Source: Ascarosepion bandense (taxonomy: Eukaryota; Mollusca; Cephalopoda; Sepiida; Sepiidae). Taken from it: a DNA stretch of 64,000 nt. Positions 10,620 through 21,110 of this stretch are shown here, one piece after another (the first letter of the stretch is position 1; each line of letters opens with the position of its first letter). A program made the translations under genes and the position numbers. The stretch spans positions 423,501-487,500 of the forward strand of contig JBBBDQ010001270.1 in assembly GCA_037127315.1 (NCBI GenBank), read 5' to 3'. Below the pieces are notes generated by a model. It had not been told where the DNA came from and made no database searches. It worked only from the letters and a program-made list of their open reading frames with translations.

Positions 10620-10916
10620 GTTCCTCTACGGATCTGAGTGCTGGAGAATGACTGGGACATGCAATAAGGAAGGAGGGCTTGGAGAACCTGATACTGACTG
10701 GTCTGATAGAGAGCAAAAGAGACAGGGGAAAGCAACGGATAACATATTTGAAGGACATAATCAGGTGGATGATGGAACGAGGGTTGGGTGGTGTAACAGG
10801 AGAAAACGTACTAAGAGCCACCAGGGATAGGGAAAAGTGGAAAGCCATGATCGCCTACGTTCTGAGTGGACAGAGCACATAGAAGAAGAAGAAGAAGAAG
10901 AAGAAGAAGAAGAAGA
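10620..10916 (+). mobile_element. LINE-A 3' end with (GAA)n tail
   Basis: After YGSECW it jumps by internal deletion to LGHAIRKEGLENLILTGLIE and continues to the C terminus (WKAMIAYVLSGQST, stop). The stop is followed at once by about 36 bp of GAA repeats and no other 3' UTR. It lies exactly where the satellite changes orientation. Confidence 0.88.
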
Positions 10917-11443
10917 ATTAGGGTTCACTGATAAATAACGTCTTTGATTCTATAAAATAAGTTTTAAACAAGGTGGATTAATGAAACTTTATCAAAATAA
11001 AATATATTTCTTTCTCTTTTGAAGAAGCAGAGTTTATTGAATAGTAAGTTTCCAATCACATAAAACAAGATTTAGACCACATCGAATCATGAAACATAAT
11101 AAAAATGAAGTAATTTTATTTTTCTTTAAATTTACGAGTGTTTAAGTTTTGATATACTCATGAAACTGATATCGAAATGAGGCATGTTAATTTTTTTTAA
11201 TTTATGAAGGTTAATTAATAAGTATGGTTTCCAATCCTATAAAAGAAGTCCTCAGCTAGATAGGATAATGAGAATGCTATGAAAATGAATTAAATTTGTC
11301 TTCTAAATTAACAGGGTTCATTGCTAAATTAAGTCTCTAATCTATAGAACAGATTTTAGACCAGATAGTATACGAAAATAATATACAAATCCAGCAAATT
11401 TATTTCTCTTCAAATTACATTGGTTCATTGATAAGTATGATTC

Positions 11444-11513
11444 AGTCAGTTAAGTGCCATACGTGATACACTCTTTGGGCGATCATGTCTCGAAAGAGAC
11501 ATGACTGACTGGC
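11444..11513 (-). mobile_element. T-SINE 3' end only
   Basis: Only the last 70 bp are present: CAGTCAGTTAAGTGCCATAC, the GGGCGATCATGTCTC hairpin with loop GAAA, and GACTGACTGG. It sits at the second orientation change of the satellite. Confidence 0.85.
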
Positions 11514-11765
11514 CCTTTATTACCCATTATTCTATCTGGAAGAAAACATGGTTTATAGCATTGCAAACTTTACTTATCAACAAAATCTTGTAATATTCAA
11601 GAGAAATAAAATACCTTCATTTTAATTCCAAGTTCATTCTTCTATCTGTCGAAAACCTTTTTTTTTATGATTGGTCTCTTTACATATGAATGAACTCTCG
11701 TAAGTTTGAAAGAAAATACAATTACTTCAATAAACTAACGTTATTTTGATACCAGTTTACTTTTA

Positions 11766-13663
11766 CTAGGTGTCCTAAGAGAAAGAGAACCGGTCAGCAA
11801 TTTCGGACTTGGACACCGTGGTGAGAAATGGGTCCAATGATGAACAGTAAATGACCAGATAATAACCAACACCCGGTTCTAATAGCACTTAAGACGTATA
11901 GGGACATGGAGAAGTCCAGGAGAAAAATTAAAGAACCAAATTGATTATGTTACCATCAACAAAGAGATACAGAAATGCATTTCTTCACTGCAAATCCTAC
12001 CCAAGTGCAGACTGCAGAAGCGACCACCTGCCAGTTATACGGAAATTAAAAAAAACACAGCCCTAGGACTGCAGCACAACATACTCTCGAATGACCCAAA
12101 CCCGCAGGAAATGTACACGGACAGCGTGAAAACGATATATGGACAAAGTGGAAACGGAAGCTCAAAATGAGACACCAGAAGAGAAGCTCTAGTGACATCA
12201 GAAAATGACACCTTCTTAAGAGAAAAAAAACATGTCGGGAGAAAAATGAGTGTGTAAGGAAAAGAAAATCTGTAATATGTCTGACGACTACACGTATTCT
12301 TCTTCTTCTTCTTCCTCCTCCTTCCTTTTTCCTTCTTTTTCTTCTCCTTCCTCCTCCGCTTCTTCTTCTTCTTCTTCTTCTTCTTCTTCTTCCCCTTCTT
12401 CTTCTTCTTCTTCTTCTTCCTTCCTTCCTTCCTTCTTCTTCTTCTTCTTCTTCTTCTTCTTCTTCTTCTTCTTCTTCTTCTTCTTCTTCTTCCTTCCCCT
12501 TCCTTCTTCTTCTTCTTCTTCTTCTTCTTCTTCTTCTTCTTCTTCTTCTTCCTTCTTCTTCTTCTTCTTCTTCTTCTTCTTCTTCTTCTTTTTCGCCTTC
12601 TTCTTCTTGCTCAAACCTTTCGTCAACCGACTAAGTTCATACTTCCTCAAATCGCCGCCTTTCCTCATTTAATGCCTTTTCTCGGCTGCTTATTTGCATA
12701 CGAATTACAACGATATATTATGTCGACATGGTTGCCGCTCATCTGCATGCCTTGTAAAACCGTGCGCCTTCGCACCGGAGCAAGGTGCTTGATCACTCGG
12801 ATGACCACAGAGTGGATCACTGAAGAGATGTTTAACGTGATGCAAAAGAGACAAAAAATGATGCCAAGATCTGGAACGGAATATAGGAAACTACACAAGG
12901 AAATAAGGAGCAAATGCAGACAGGCTAAAGAAAGATGGCTCAATGACAAATGCGTCAAAATAGAGAGACTGAACACGAAAAAGGAGATATGCATAAAAAA
13001 TAAAGGAATTAACCGGACAAAAATCCTGCTCAGTAACAGGATGTATAAAAGAAAAAGACGGAACACCCATACTAGAAAAAGAAAAAAAAACTTCAGTGAT
13101 TAGACGAATATCTCAGAGATCTCTTCCATGACAAGAGAGAGCAACCAACAATACATAAATATACGGACGGACCAAAAATATTGAAAACTGAAATGGAATC
13201 AACGATGGCCAAATTGAACAGACAAAGCAGTAGGGCCCGACGGTATTGTAGTAGAGATGCTGACATTCTTAAACGGCTTTGGCGTAGATAGGATTACAGC
13301 AATAATAAACGAAATCTACAACAGCAGTAATATACCGGGGGACCTAAGCAGATCAATTTTCATAGCACTACCTAAGAAGCCAGGTACAAAGAAATGTGAA
13401 CTCCACCGAAAAATTATCTTAATGGGCCACATAACAATACTCATCATCCGAATTCTGATAAACAGAGCGTGCAGCAGAATCGGCCCAAAGATAGAACCAG
13501 AACAGGGTGGCTTCGTTAAAGATACCGGAATGATGAATGCGATATTCATGCTCAGAATGCTATCTGAAAGAGCAATACAAATGCAGAAGGACCTTAATCT
13601 GTGCTTCACGGACTACGCAAAATCGTTTTTAACAAACTCGACATTTTTGTAAGATACATTAGG
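11766..13663 (+). pseudogene. LINE-A with EN end, linker and RT start, broken by (CTT)n
   Basis: This is the most 5' LINE-A sequence in the window. The first part is the C-terminal end of an APE-type endonuclease: NQIDYVTINKEIQ, then SADCRSDHLPVIRKLKK (the SDH motif near the catalytic centre). After the microsatellite at 12296-12609 comes the linker (WITEEMFNVMQKRQK, ERWLNDKC), then RT fingers and palm: LPKKPGTKKCELHR, EPEQGGFVKDTGMMNAIFML and the motif A relic LCFTDYAKSF. Motif A keeps its aspartate but the sequence is then cut by a deletion. Multiple stops and frameshifts rule out function. A 5S-SINE follows directly. Confidence 0.85.
12296..12609. repeat. (CTT)n/(TTC)n polypyrimidine tract inside LINE-A
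   Basis: About 310 bp of almost pure TTC/CCTT repeats. Both strands give long open frames (poly-Ser/Phe, poly-Lys/Glu), which are artefacts. The tract sits between endonuclease-derived and linker-derived LINE-A sequence. Confidence 0.97.
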
Positions 13664-14132
13664 TTGGTTGGTTGTTTTGTTTTTATGGCATATCAACCTC
13701 GGCGGGTCATTATTGCCAACTAAACTTTATTTATTTATTGATGGTAATACCTTTTTCTTTCAACAATTTGCTATGTTTTTTATATAAATTTTGTGTCTCG
13801 TAATACTTTTTCCTTTCGAGTATCAAGATTCATTGGGAGTTTGGTTTTAAGGGCAGGGTCTCAAAGTCCTACCCTGTTATTTAACCCCTAAGTGGAGGGA
13901 AGGATTAATACCTTTCCCAAGGGTACCAGTGCTTAAGTGAATGCACGGTATTCAACTGGAATTCGAACTCGGCTCACCGATTTCTCTTTCCGAGCCGATA
14001 ACCAATGCACCACAACGCACATCCGTCACTAAATGCTTACAGCAGCTGGTATTCCCAAGCGGTCACCCATCTAAGTACTGACCAGGCTCAACGTTGCTTA
14101 ACTTCGGTGATCGAGCGAGAACTGGTGTATTC
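13664..14132 (-). mobile_element. 5S-SINE copy 1 (5S rRNA + tRNA composite)
   Basis: Minus-strand order: a 5S rRNA-like head (14028-14132) with CTCGATCACCGAAGTTAAGC and CCTGGTCAGTACTTAGATGG; then the tRNA-like head at GGATGTGCGTTGTGGTGCA; box B (GAGTTCGAATTCC); the shared body ending GGTTAAATAACAGG; then a tail of about 190 bp ending in ATATGCCATAAAAACAAAAC. The 5S head lacks its first bases. No intact 5S gene is present; this is a retroposed fusion. Confidence 0.9.
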
Positions 14133-14610
14133 CCAGTATGCTTGCTCCTGTTACTCCTGGCAACCCCGTTCCGTCATCCACCTGATCAAGTCCTGCAAAT
14201 ATGTTATCCGCTGCCTTCCTCTGTCTCTCTTTCCTTCTACCTGGCCAGTCAGTATCAGGTTCTCCAGGCTTTCCTTCCTCATTGCGTGTCCCAGGAACTT
14301 CAGTTGTCGCTTTCTGATGCTCAGTATTAATTTCCTTTTCGTTGCCATTCTCTCCAACACCTCATCGTTGCTTGCATGCTCGGTTCACAATATCCGCAGC
14401 ATCCTTCTGTAGAACCACATTTCCCCTGCTTCCAGTTTTGTCCTCATTTTCGATTATATTGTCCAGCATTCACTGCCGTATTGAAGAACTGACATCACAT
14501 AGCAATCCAGCACTCTTTTCTTTGTTTCTAGTGAAATCTTCCTGTGTGTTAGTACTTTACTCATCTTCTGGAACGCGTCCTTTGCCATGCCAATTCGCCA
14601 TCGGATCTCT
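14133..14610 (-). pseudogene. LINE-A RT C-terminal fragment
   Basis: Minus-strand pieces include SSKMRTKLEAGEMWFYRRML, NDEVLERMATKRKLILSIRK, RQLKFLGHAMRKESLENLIL and DLIRWMTER. The 5'-most part (MAKDAFQKMSKVL type) lies at 14570-14610. The last 75 bp of the family, including the stop and GAA tail, are absent where it meets the 5S-SINE. Confidence 0.88.
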
Positions 14611-14815
14611 GTATCTGGTCTAAATCTTGTTTTATAGAATTGGTGACTTTACCTATCAATTAACCCTCGGAATTTTGAAGAAAATTCTTTTTATATCAGA
14701 TTCGTTATTCTACCTTGTCTAAAAATTCTTTCATCGTATTGGAGACCTTACTCATCAATAATCACTGGTAATTTTAAAGCGGAATTGATTTGATTAATTG
14801 TGTTAATAGCCTAAT

Positions 14816-15814
14816 TATTTTATCGCCTCTGGAAACGGCTCTATATTATTTGGATACCTTAGACTGTCGCAATTTCTATCTTGCGCGCAATCGTTAATCG
14901 TTAAGCTACCACAAAAATAAAAAAATAGAACTGAAGAAAAGACGAGAAAATAAAATTAATGATTGATGTTAATTTCTTCTTGTTACTATTTCGTAATTAC
15001 TTTCATTGCAATAATCTGTGTGGACAACGCAAAGCTATTATAATTTATAATTAGCTTGATTAAAATGCATAACTGCAGAATAACATCAACTTTGACACGA
15101 ATAGATGCAGTTGGCCAAATCCCTGAACCATTAAAGAGATCTGCAAGTGACATTCGTATACAAAGTGGACGATTATTATTTGATTGGGCGTTGCTGCAGA
15201 GTACAACATGCATTTGGAGATAATATATCGAAGCGGAAAAGTAAATCGGCGAAACGACTTCAAATCTTTGTTTAGTTCACTTTTGTACAAATGTTTTCTC
15301 TCCTGTATGGGTTAAACATCTATTGTAGAGTGACTGCCACCCCTGCAGCACTCTCAATGATGGCATAGCACATGGTCTGAAATGGTCTATTTAAGTAAAG
15401 AATAGTCTCATACGAGGCGTAATATTTGGGTATCTTTCTAGTAATATTTACACTGATTACTTCGGTGACTATTGTAATCTGAACCCCTCCTCTCTGTGTT
15501 GTAAGTTCTGTCTTGTCTGTTATTTTAACTATTGTACTGTTCTGTGCATATCCGTTTATCACCGGATATTGTGCTGAATAATACCGCAGAACACTTTTTC
15601 AGTGTATCGTATCCACATCATCGATACAACAATATCACAGCAGACTGTGTGCAGTATAATGCCAAAATAGGTTTGGCATTCACTTTCACGACAAACAAGG
15701 AAGCTAAGTGCAAGCTTTACCTAATTCGATCACCCAGCCAGAGATAACGCCTGCGTTACACGCGTTGCTGTGGTAACCCTAAGTGATGAATACCTGTGCC
15801 TTGCAGTTACTGAG
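14816..15814. other. No recognisable gene
   Basis: Several short open frames (to 80 aa) with no recognisable domain or supporting splice structure. No repeat shared with the rest of the window was seen. It is one of the longer stretches free of recognised transposons, so it may be plain intergenic DNA. Confidence 0.55.
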
Positions 15815-16568
15815 CAGACCTCAAGTGGGATGACTTCTATCGAATCCATTGCTAAATCCGCTGCTATGAAAGTCGGTTCTCTGTGCAGGGCCCGGAAGTT
15901 TTTTTCCGTCTGAATCTATCCTGCACATATATAAATCTACCATCCACCCGTGCACTGAATACTGCTACCACATCTGTTCGAGTGCCTCTGCTATTCTCCT
16001 CGGGGTTCTTGACAAAATACAACGGAGAGTCTGTAATGTGATCGATAACGACTTGGCAGAACGACTGCAGTCTCTCTCTCTCACCGGCGTGACGTGGATT
16101 CCCTGTGCCTCTTCCATACCTATTTTCAAGGCTTCTGCTCCGATGAACTTCGATCTCTGCTGCTCCCTAGGTACGAATTTGCACGAGATACTAGATTAAC
16201 AACTAGGTCCCATCATTTTACAGTGAAACCGATAAAATGTAACCGCAATTTCTACTCCAGTATCTTCTTTTCTCGCACTTCCTGACTGTGAAATTCCCTT
16301 CCACATGATTGCTTCCCCGACAGCTACAATCTCCAGGAGTTTAAATGTAAGGTCAACAGAAACCTCCTAACACACTAACTCTCATCCATGCTCTCAAACA
16401 CTCTTCCCATCTGCCCAACCCTCAGCCTCGTCATCCTTGCCCGTCTATCACCATCCTTTTGACATTTCCTATATCTAACCACTCTTTCTCTTTACGTTCC
16501 CCTATGTAACCCCTTGCGCAATAGTGGAAGTGGAATGCCTTGCTTGGGGTGAAATAATTTTAAAAAAT
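15815..16568 (+). pseudogene. LINE-B C-terminal part and 3' end
   Basis: Plus-strand pieces: SAAMKVGSLCRARKF, CHICSSASAILLGVLDKIQR-like sequence, LCLFHTYFQGFCSDELRSLL and TRSHHFTVKPIKCNRNFYSS. It then runs to the 3' end TTGCTTGGGGTGAAATAATT and A-run. At least two frameshifts and a stop (near 16284) break it. It is the closest relative of the copy at 2447. Confidence 0.9.
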
Positions 16569-16849
16569 ATCTGTTCGTGTGAGAAAAACGACTGGGCAGA
16601 AAAATATATAAACAGACAGTTGGGCAGTCTCTTACAGCGATGAGAAATGAACTTAAGGTTCTTGAAAAAGCACGGGTCAGGCTCCTGCATATACTGGCTG
16701 ACAATAATTGACGAACTAAAATGTCATGTTAAGTAAATTAAAACTTTAAAGCTCACGCTTTAAATGTAATCTATTTCATTAGATGCGTTTTCTAGCCTTG
16801 GATGGCAACCAGTCTAAGAGAAAGATAACATTGAATTATAAATTGCCTT

Positions 16850-17535
16850 CTTACTTTCCTTCGCTACTTTCTGTAGGGGGTCCTATAGTTTCCTTTCCGT
16901 GCTTGCTTTTAGCACTGTGTCATCTTCATATCTTATATTGTGGCCGCCAATGAGGAATCCTGACAGGACTTCTAGTTCTCTCAGAATTGCCTAGCTGTCT
17001 ATGCTGAATAAGTCCGGCAAGAAGACACATCCTTGTCTTACATCTTTTTCTAGTTGTGTATATTTACTGAACACATTTCCTGTCCCTATGCAGGTGGTTT
17101 GCTGTAAATATACGCTACCAGCCACAATTATTAGGCTACCCCAGTTTTAAAAAAAAATGATGTATTTCATATTATTTTTTTAGTATTTATTGCCAAGTGA
17201 ATAATTCTAAATAAAAATAGAATGTTTTTTTTTGTTAATACTGCACAGTAACATGTGCATAGAAGGAACTGTTCTGGTGTCTAGTTTTTGTGCTCTCTTC
17301 CCCATGCTAGTCTCTTCTTCTTATTAGCTGGCCGAAGCAAGGGCTTCCTTGCTGCCTTGTAAAATTTCGAGAAGTAACAGTGGTAGTGTAGGTTCTTGAT
17401 TATTCTAACGTCATTCCCGAATTTGTCAAGGTTGCCTTTGCGTAGTTTATAAAACATAGGTACACTTACTTCTGAATTTGTTTGCCCTTTCTGATAAGAT
17501 TCTGAGCAAAAATAACCTTGGTGGGGATACTTATC
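16850..17535 (-). pseudogene. LINE-A RT core fragments
   Basis: On the minus strand 16850-17095 encodes remnants of the segment around catalytic motif C: FLIGGHNIRYEDDTVLKAS and, after it, LQDPLQKVAKE. The motif reads YEDD instead of YADD. 17325-17535 holds a remnant of the more N-terminal segment around motif A. About 200 bp of unrelated AT-rich sequence lie between them. Heavily mutated. Confidence 0.7.
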
Positions 17536-17555
17536 ACTGTATTACCGAGGACTAG

Positions 17556-18011
17556 CAGTATAGCCTGGCGTTGCTCGGGTGTAATGAAAGCTTTAAAACT
17601 AATCCATGGTCCTGGAGCTCAGACTCAGCCTAAAGAATATTTGTATGAAGTTTGGTGAGAATCGGATAAAATTGTGGATTTGTATAGAGGACATACAGAC
17701 AGATAAACAGACACACACACAAACATCTTGCCTTTTATATGTTTTATATTATCGATTTTCTGCACTATTGTAAGAACTGCAACCTTGAAACTTCGGAATA
17801 TCGTTTCTTATGTCCTTGACTATGAGTGTATCAAATTTGATTGAAATCGAACCATTCCTTCTATAACCTGATTTTTTCGACTATCGATTTTCGATATTTA
17901 TCGGGAGTACCTCTACAGAAAACATAGCTAAGAACCCTCGCAGACGCTTATAGTACAACTGTGCAAATTTTCAAGAAAGTCGGTTCAGGCGTTTCGGAGT
18001 CTATAGGTAAC

Positions 18012-18047
<36 letters not shown>

Positions 18048-18078
18048 ACAAAGTTCCATTTATAAATAAGTTTAGATT
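17556..18078 (+). mobile_element. Element G, copy 2
   Basis: It starts AGCAGTATAGCCTGGCGTTG, has the inner CGTTTCGGAGTCTATAGGTA and a (CA)n tract at 18016-18042, and ends AAGTTCCATTTATAAATAAG. It lacks the middle part found in the copies at 4925 and 43660. Confidence 0.8.
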
Positions 18079-18195
18079 ATATTATGCTTAACAAATATTT
18101 TTGTTGTCTATAGTTTTAACCAAATGTTATCCTTAAAAATACATAAACGTTAAGCTACCCCTTTACTGATGAAATAGTTAAATGTAACAGTCACT

Positions 18196-18300
18196 TCTAC
18201 TAAAATAGTTTATTTTCTTACACTTCTAACCTGTAGAACTTTCATCCACTTATTTGCTTCAAAAATTTAAACGCAACACTAATTGCCATCTTCTAAAGTA
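18196..18300 (+). mobile_element. LINE-B C-terminal fragment, degenerate
   Basis: It matches the FYSNSFFSRTSxLWNSLP...CF region at DNA level (CTTCTACTAAAATAGTTTAT, then TTGCTTCAAAAATTTAAACG). No ends are visible. Confidence 0.55.
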
Positions 18301-18368
18301 GTAGGGATTCTTCCACTGTATGTTCTTCTCGGGGTCACCACTCTAGTAGGAAGATTGTTACATTTTTT

Positions 18369-19010
18369 TTCATCGTTTCACCCTAAGTAAGGCGGTACCA
18401 CCACTGATGCGCAGGGGGCTACGCAAGAGGGTAAAAAAAGGAGAGTGAAGAACAAGACGGACCACTTATAGGGGGTGTCAGAGAAAGGGCAAGAGAAGGA
18501 TGGAAACACAGGTGTTGCAAAGGCAGAGAGAAAGGAAAAGTACAAGATATACGGGGTGATGTAAAAAGAACTGGGGTTAAGCAGATAAGAGATGGTAATT
18601 GACATTGCATTTAAATTCCTGGTGGTTGTAGCGGTCAGGAAAGCAAGCATATGGAAGGGAGTTCCCCAGGCGGGAAGTGCAAGAAAAAAAAACTGCTGGA
18701 GTAGAATTGTCGCCTGCATTTGGTTGATCTAACTGTAAATGGGTGGGACCTTGTTACCAGTCTGGTTGCACGAGTAAATTCTTGTGGCTAGGGCACCAGT
18801 GACTTCAGTTCGTCGGAGCAGAAGCCATGAAAATATTTGTAGAATTGACTGAAGGAAGCCACATCCCGCCGGTGAGAAAGTGTACTGGAGTCGAGCTGCC
18901 AAGTCAGGAACTATTACATTACAGATTCTCCTTTGGAGCCTGTCGAGAACAATGAGATGAGCTGCAGAGGCGCCTGACCATATATTCAGCAGTATTCTAT
19001 GCACGGAATG
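18369..19010 (-). pseudogene. LINE-B C-terminal part and 3' end
   Basis: Minus-strand start of the coding remnant: NIWSGASAAHLIVLDRLQRR, then ICNVIVPDLAARLQ, a frameshift, and SFFLALPAWGTPFH in an alternative frame. The 3' end carries the hairpin as GGTGGTACCGCC (a G-U style pair replaces one G-C). A-rich tail at 18361-18370. Confidence 0.88.
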
Positions 19011-19309
19011 TTTAAATTGGGCTTGTGTTAAACATAACCAAACTCCCTACAACTTATAGATTTATTCAAAAGGTAGAAAAAGGGTGGAAGTTTGAAATGT
19101 GGAAGAATAACATATTTCGTAAAAGAAGAGAATAACTTGAATTTGTATGAGTCAAATGTTAAAAGAGAACATGTACGTGTTAAATGTTCCAGAGAAATAG
19201 CAGTAAGGAGTTAAGTGTCCAGAATTCTAGTTGCAAGTAGCGAAGGTGTTTGATTAAGTCTGTATTCCTTTCTCTTTTTTATGGCCAGCGAGAAATTGAA
19301 AAGGAAGAT

Positions 19310-19803
19310 TGTTATGTTGCCCTCCTACAAGGAAGGGACTCTTCCTCTTGTTATATATAATTACCTGCGTAACTTCCGGGAGGCACTTGACGGTAGTTCA
19401 CTGCCTTGAGCATTGTGGAACTCCCTGCCTTTGGGCGGAGAGTAATAACCCAGTCGAAGCTCCGCCGAAGGTTAGGGTCTCGTCTGGGGAAAATTAGAAA
19501 TTTTTGCCCGGGATATATGGCCCGGATCACCCACATTAAAAAGGGCTTGTGCCACATTTTGTTTTAAGTGGGAAGCAATTAAATACTGCAGTTAAAGCCA
19601 GTGACTATTCAGGCAATAAGCAGTGTAATTATACCGTTCGGACTTACATATTTTTATTACTTATTATTAACACTTCTTTAGTATAACTTATTCTTTTTAT
19701 ACTAATACACAGTTTTGAACCAACATTCTGTGTTCCGTGTCTTACTTTCGGACAAATCGGTCACTACAACTTTGCGGTGAAGTTTCGCCTCAACTCCACA
19801 ACA
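19310..19803 (-). mobile_element. LTR-1-type solo LTR
   Basis: Minus strand begins TGTTGTGGAGTTG and ends GGGCAACATAACA. Inside, TTTTCCCCAGACGAGACC...CCTTCGGCGGAGC...CTGGGTTATTACTCTC is a diverged form of the twin-hairpin module in the LTR at 22226. No perfect target duplication was found, so the limits come from the family ends only. Confidence 0.7.
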
Positions 19804-20319
19804 AATTGGCGAAAGAAAGTTGAAGCAATAACAGAATTTGTACTTATCGGACGTTAATTTTTAAGATTCACTTGAAGTATCCTGTTGTTGTTTTTTTTCT
19901 TTGTTGATTGCGAGAATGTTGAGGTTGAAGAAGATGTAAACGAAAAATTAGCACTAGTGAATGAGAACGAATGTGTGTTGGTACCTTACGTCCGGGTCAG
20001 GCTTGAAGTTTATTTGTTACATTTTAACGTGTCGTCTCTCTGATCCCATCTGACTGACTGAATCGATTTCTTTCTTTATTTTTATACCGAAAAACATTTT
20101 AACATAGGCTCGTTAACTTTTTTCTTGCAAATCGCTTCCTTTCATTGGCTAGAAAATTAATTTCACATCTGATCGCGAAATCAGGCTTCGGATTTGGCAA
20201 AATTTTGATTTCGCACGTAATTGTGAATGTTTGGAAAAGTGAAGAAGAGAGTTACTTTTAATCCCGTGTTCACTTCACTTCTATCTTCTTGAATCCTGTT
20301 CATATTTTATCCTTTCTTT
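19804..20319. other. No recognisable gene
   Basis: AT-rich, no repeat or protein domain recognised. Confidence 0.55.
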
Positions 20320-20491
20320 AATACCCCTTTTTTTTAATACCCCTTTTTTTAATACCCCTTTTTTTAATACCCCTTTTTTTTAATACCCCTTTTTTAATAC
20401 CCCTTTTTTTAATACCCCTTTTTTAATACCCCTTTTTTTAATACTCCTTTTTTTTAATACCCCTTTTTTTTAATACCCCTTTTTTAATACT
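20320..20491. repeat. Minisatellite AATACCCC(T)6-9
   Basis: About 12 head-to-tail copies of TTAATACCCCTTTTTTT with variable T length. The C4/T7 asymmetry makes the other strand A/G-rich with GGGG every 13-17 bases. Confidence 0.95.
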
Positions 20492-20504
20492 CCTTGGACG
20501 CAGT

Positions 20505-20576
20505 CATTTCTATCACTGTAACCTTCTGCGCATCAGTGGTTGTTCTGCCTTGTTTGGGGTGAATTAATTAAAAAAA
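20505..20576 (+). mobile_element. LINE-B 3' terminus only
   Basis: TGCGCATCAGTGGTTGTTCTG, then CCTTGTTTGGGGTGAATTAATTA and A-rich end. Coding sequence is absent; the minisatellite lies directly upstream. Confidence 0.75.
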
Positions 20577-20816
20577 TAAAAGCAACCTCATGAGAGATGG
20601 GCTTCTTCAGGTTAACTTACTCTAGGGGTACCCAGTGCTGTTATGTAAATCGTCACTGGCATAAGTAGTTGGCATAAGCAGTAAATTCAGTTTTTATAAA
20701 TGTGGCCTTATGCCAAACTAAACTTATATCAGGAAATACCTAGAACATTCAATTCTTAACATAGGCATCTTGTTGATCGTCCTCCCTTTCTGGATGTACA
20801 GGTAGTGTAATGGTCA

Positions 20817-21110
20817 GTCTTACGGCATATCACGTTGAATACACCGGTTCTCGTTCGATCACCGAAGTTAAGCAACGTGAGCCTGGTCAGTATCTACATG
20901 GGTGACCACTTGAGAATACCAAGCGCTGTAAGCGTTCAGTGACGGATGTGCGTTGTGGTGCAGGGGATGTCGGCCTGGAAAGAGAAATCGGTGAACCGAG
21001 TTCGAATTCCAGTTGAGTACCCTGCATTCACTTAAGCACTAGTACCCTTGGGAAAGGTATTAATCCGTCACTTCCGTCCAGTTATGGGTTAAATAACAGG
21101 ATGCATCCTG
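20817..21110 (+). mobile_element. 5S-SINE copy 2
   Basis: 5S rRNA-like head at 20817-20943: starts GTCTTACGGCATATCACGTT, contains CCGGTTCTCGTTCGATCACC, AAGTTAAGCAACG and GGTGACCACTTGAGAATACC, ends at TGTAAGCG. The tRNA-like head follows from 20944 (GGATGTGCGTTGTGGTGCAG), then box B GAGTTCGAATTCC and the shared body to GGTTAAATAACAGG near 21100. The sequence after that differs from the tails of the other two copies. The 5S head retains the region of internal promoter boxes A and C. Confidence 0.92.

Larger units (their letters stand above)
5850..14815. repeat. Decayed satellite, about 110-bp unit, interrupted by many insertions
   Basis: The unit contains TCTAAAACTTGTTTTAT, TGGAGACTTTATTTATCAATG, AACCCTCGTAATTT and AGAGAAATAAATTTGCTTC. 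AACTTGTTTTAT occurs at 6331 and 6441, a 110-bp period. Surviving blocks are 5850-5982, 6290-6528, 6793-6950, 8205-8340, 9062-9105, 9607-9786, 10206-10620, 10917-11443 (reverse orientation), 11514-11765 and 14615-14815. The gaps are filled by SINEs, LINEs and an LTR. No coding potential. Confidence 0.8.

Noticed and set aside
12250..12672. Long open frames on both strands (poly-Ser/Phe and poly-Lys/Glu)
   Set aside because: They translate a (CTT)n tract and have no complexity outside it.
20320..20491. Interstitial telomere repeats
   Set aside because: The unit AATACCCCTTTTTTT does not match TTAGGG or TTAGG and has variable T length.
20817..20943. A functional 5S rRNA gene
   Set aside because: It is diverged, fused to a tRNA-like head and SINE body, and has no T-run terminator at its end. 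The other two 5S-like sequences have the same fusion.
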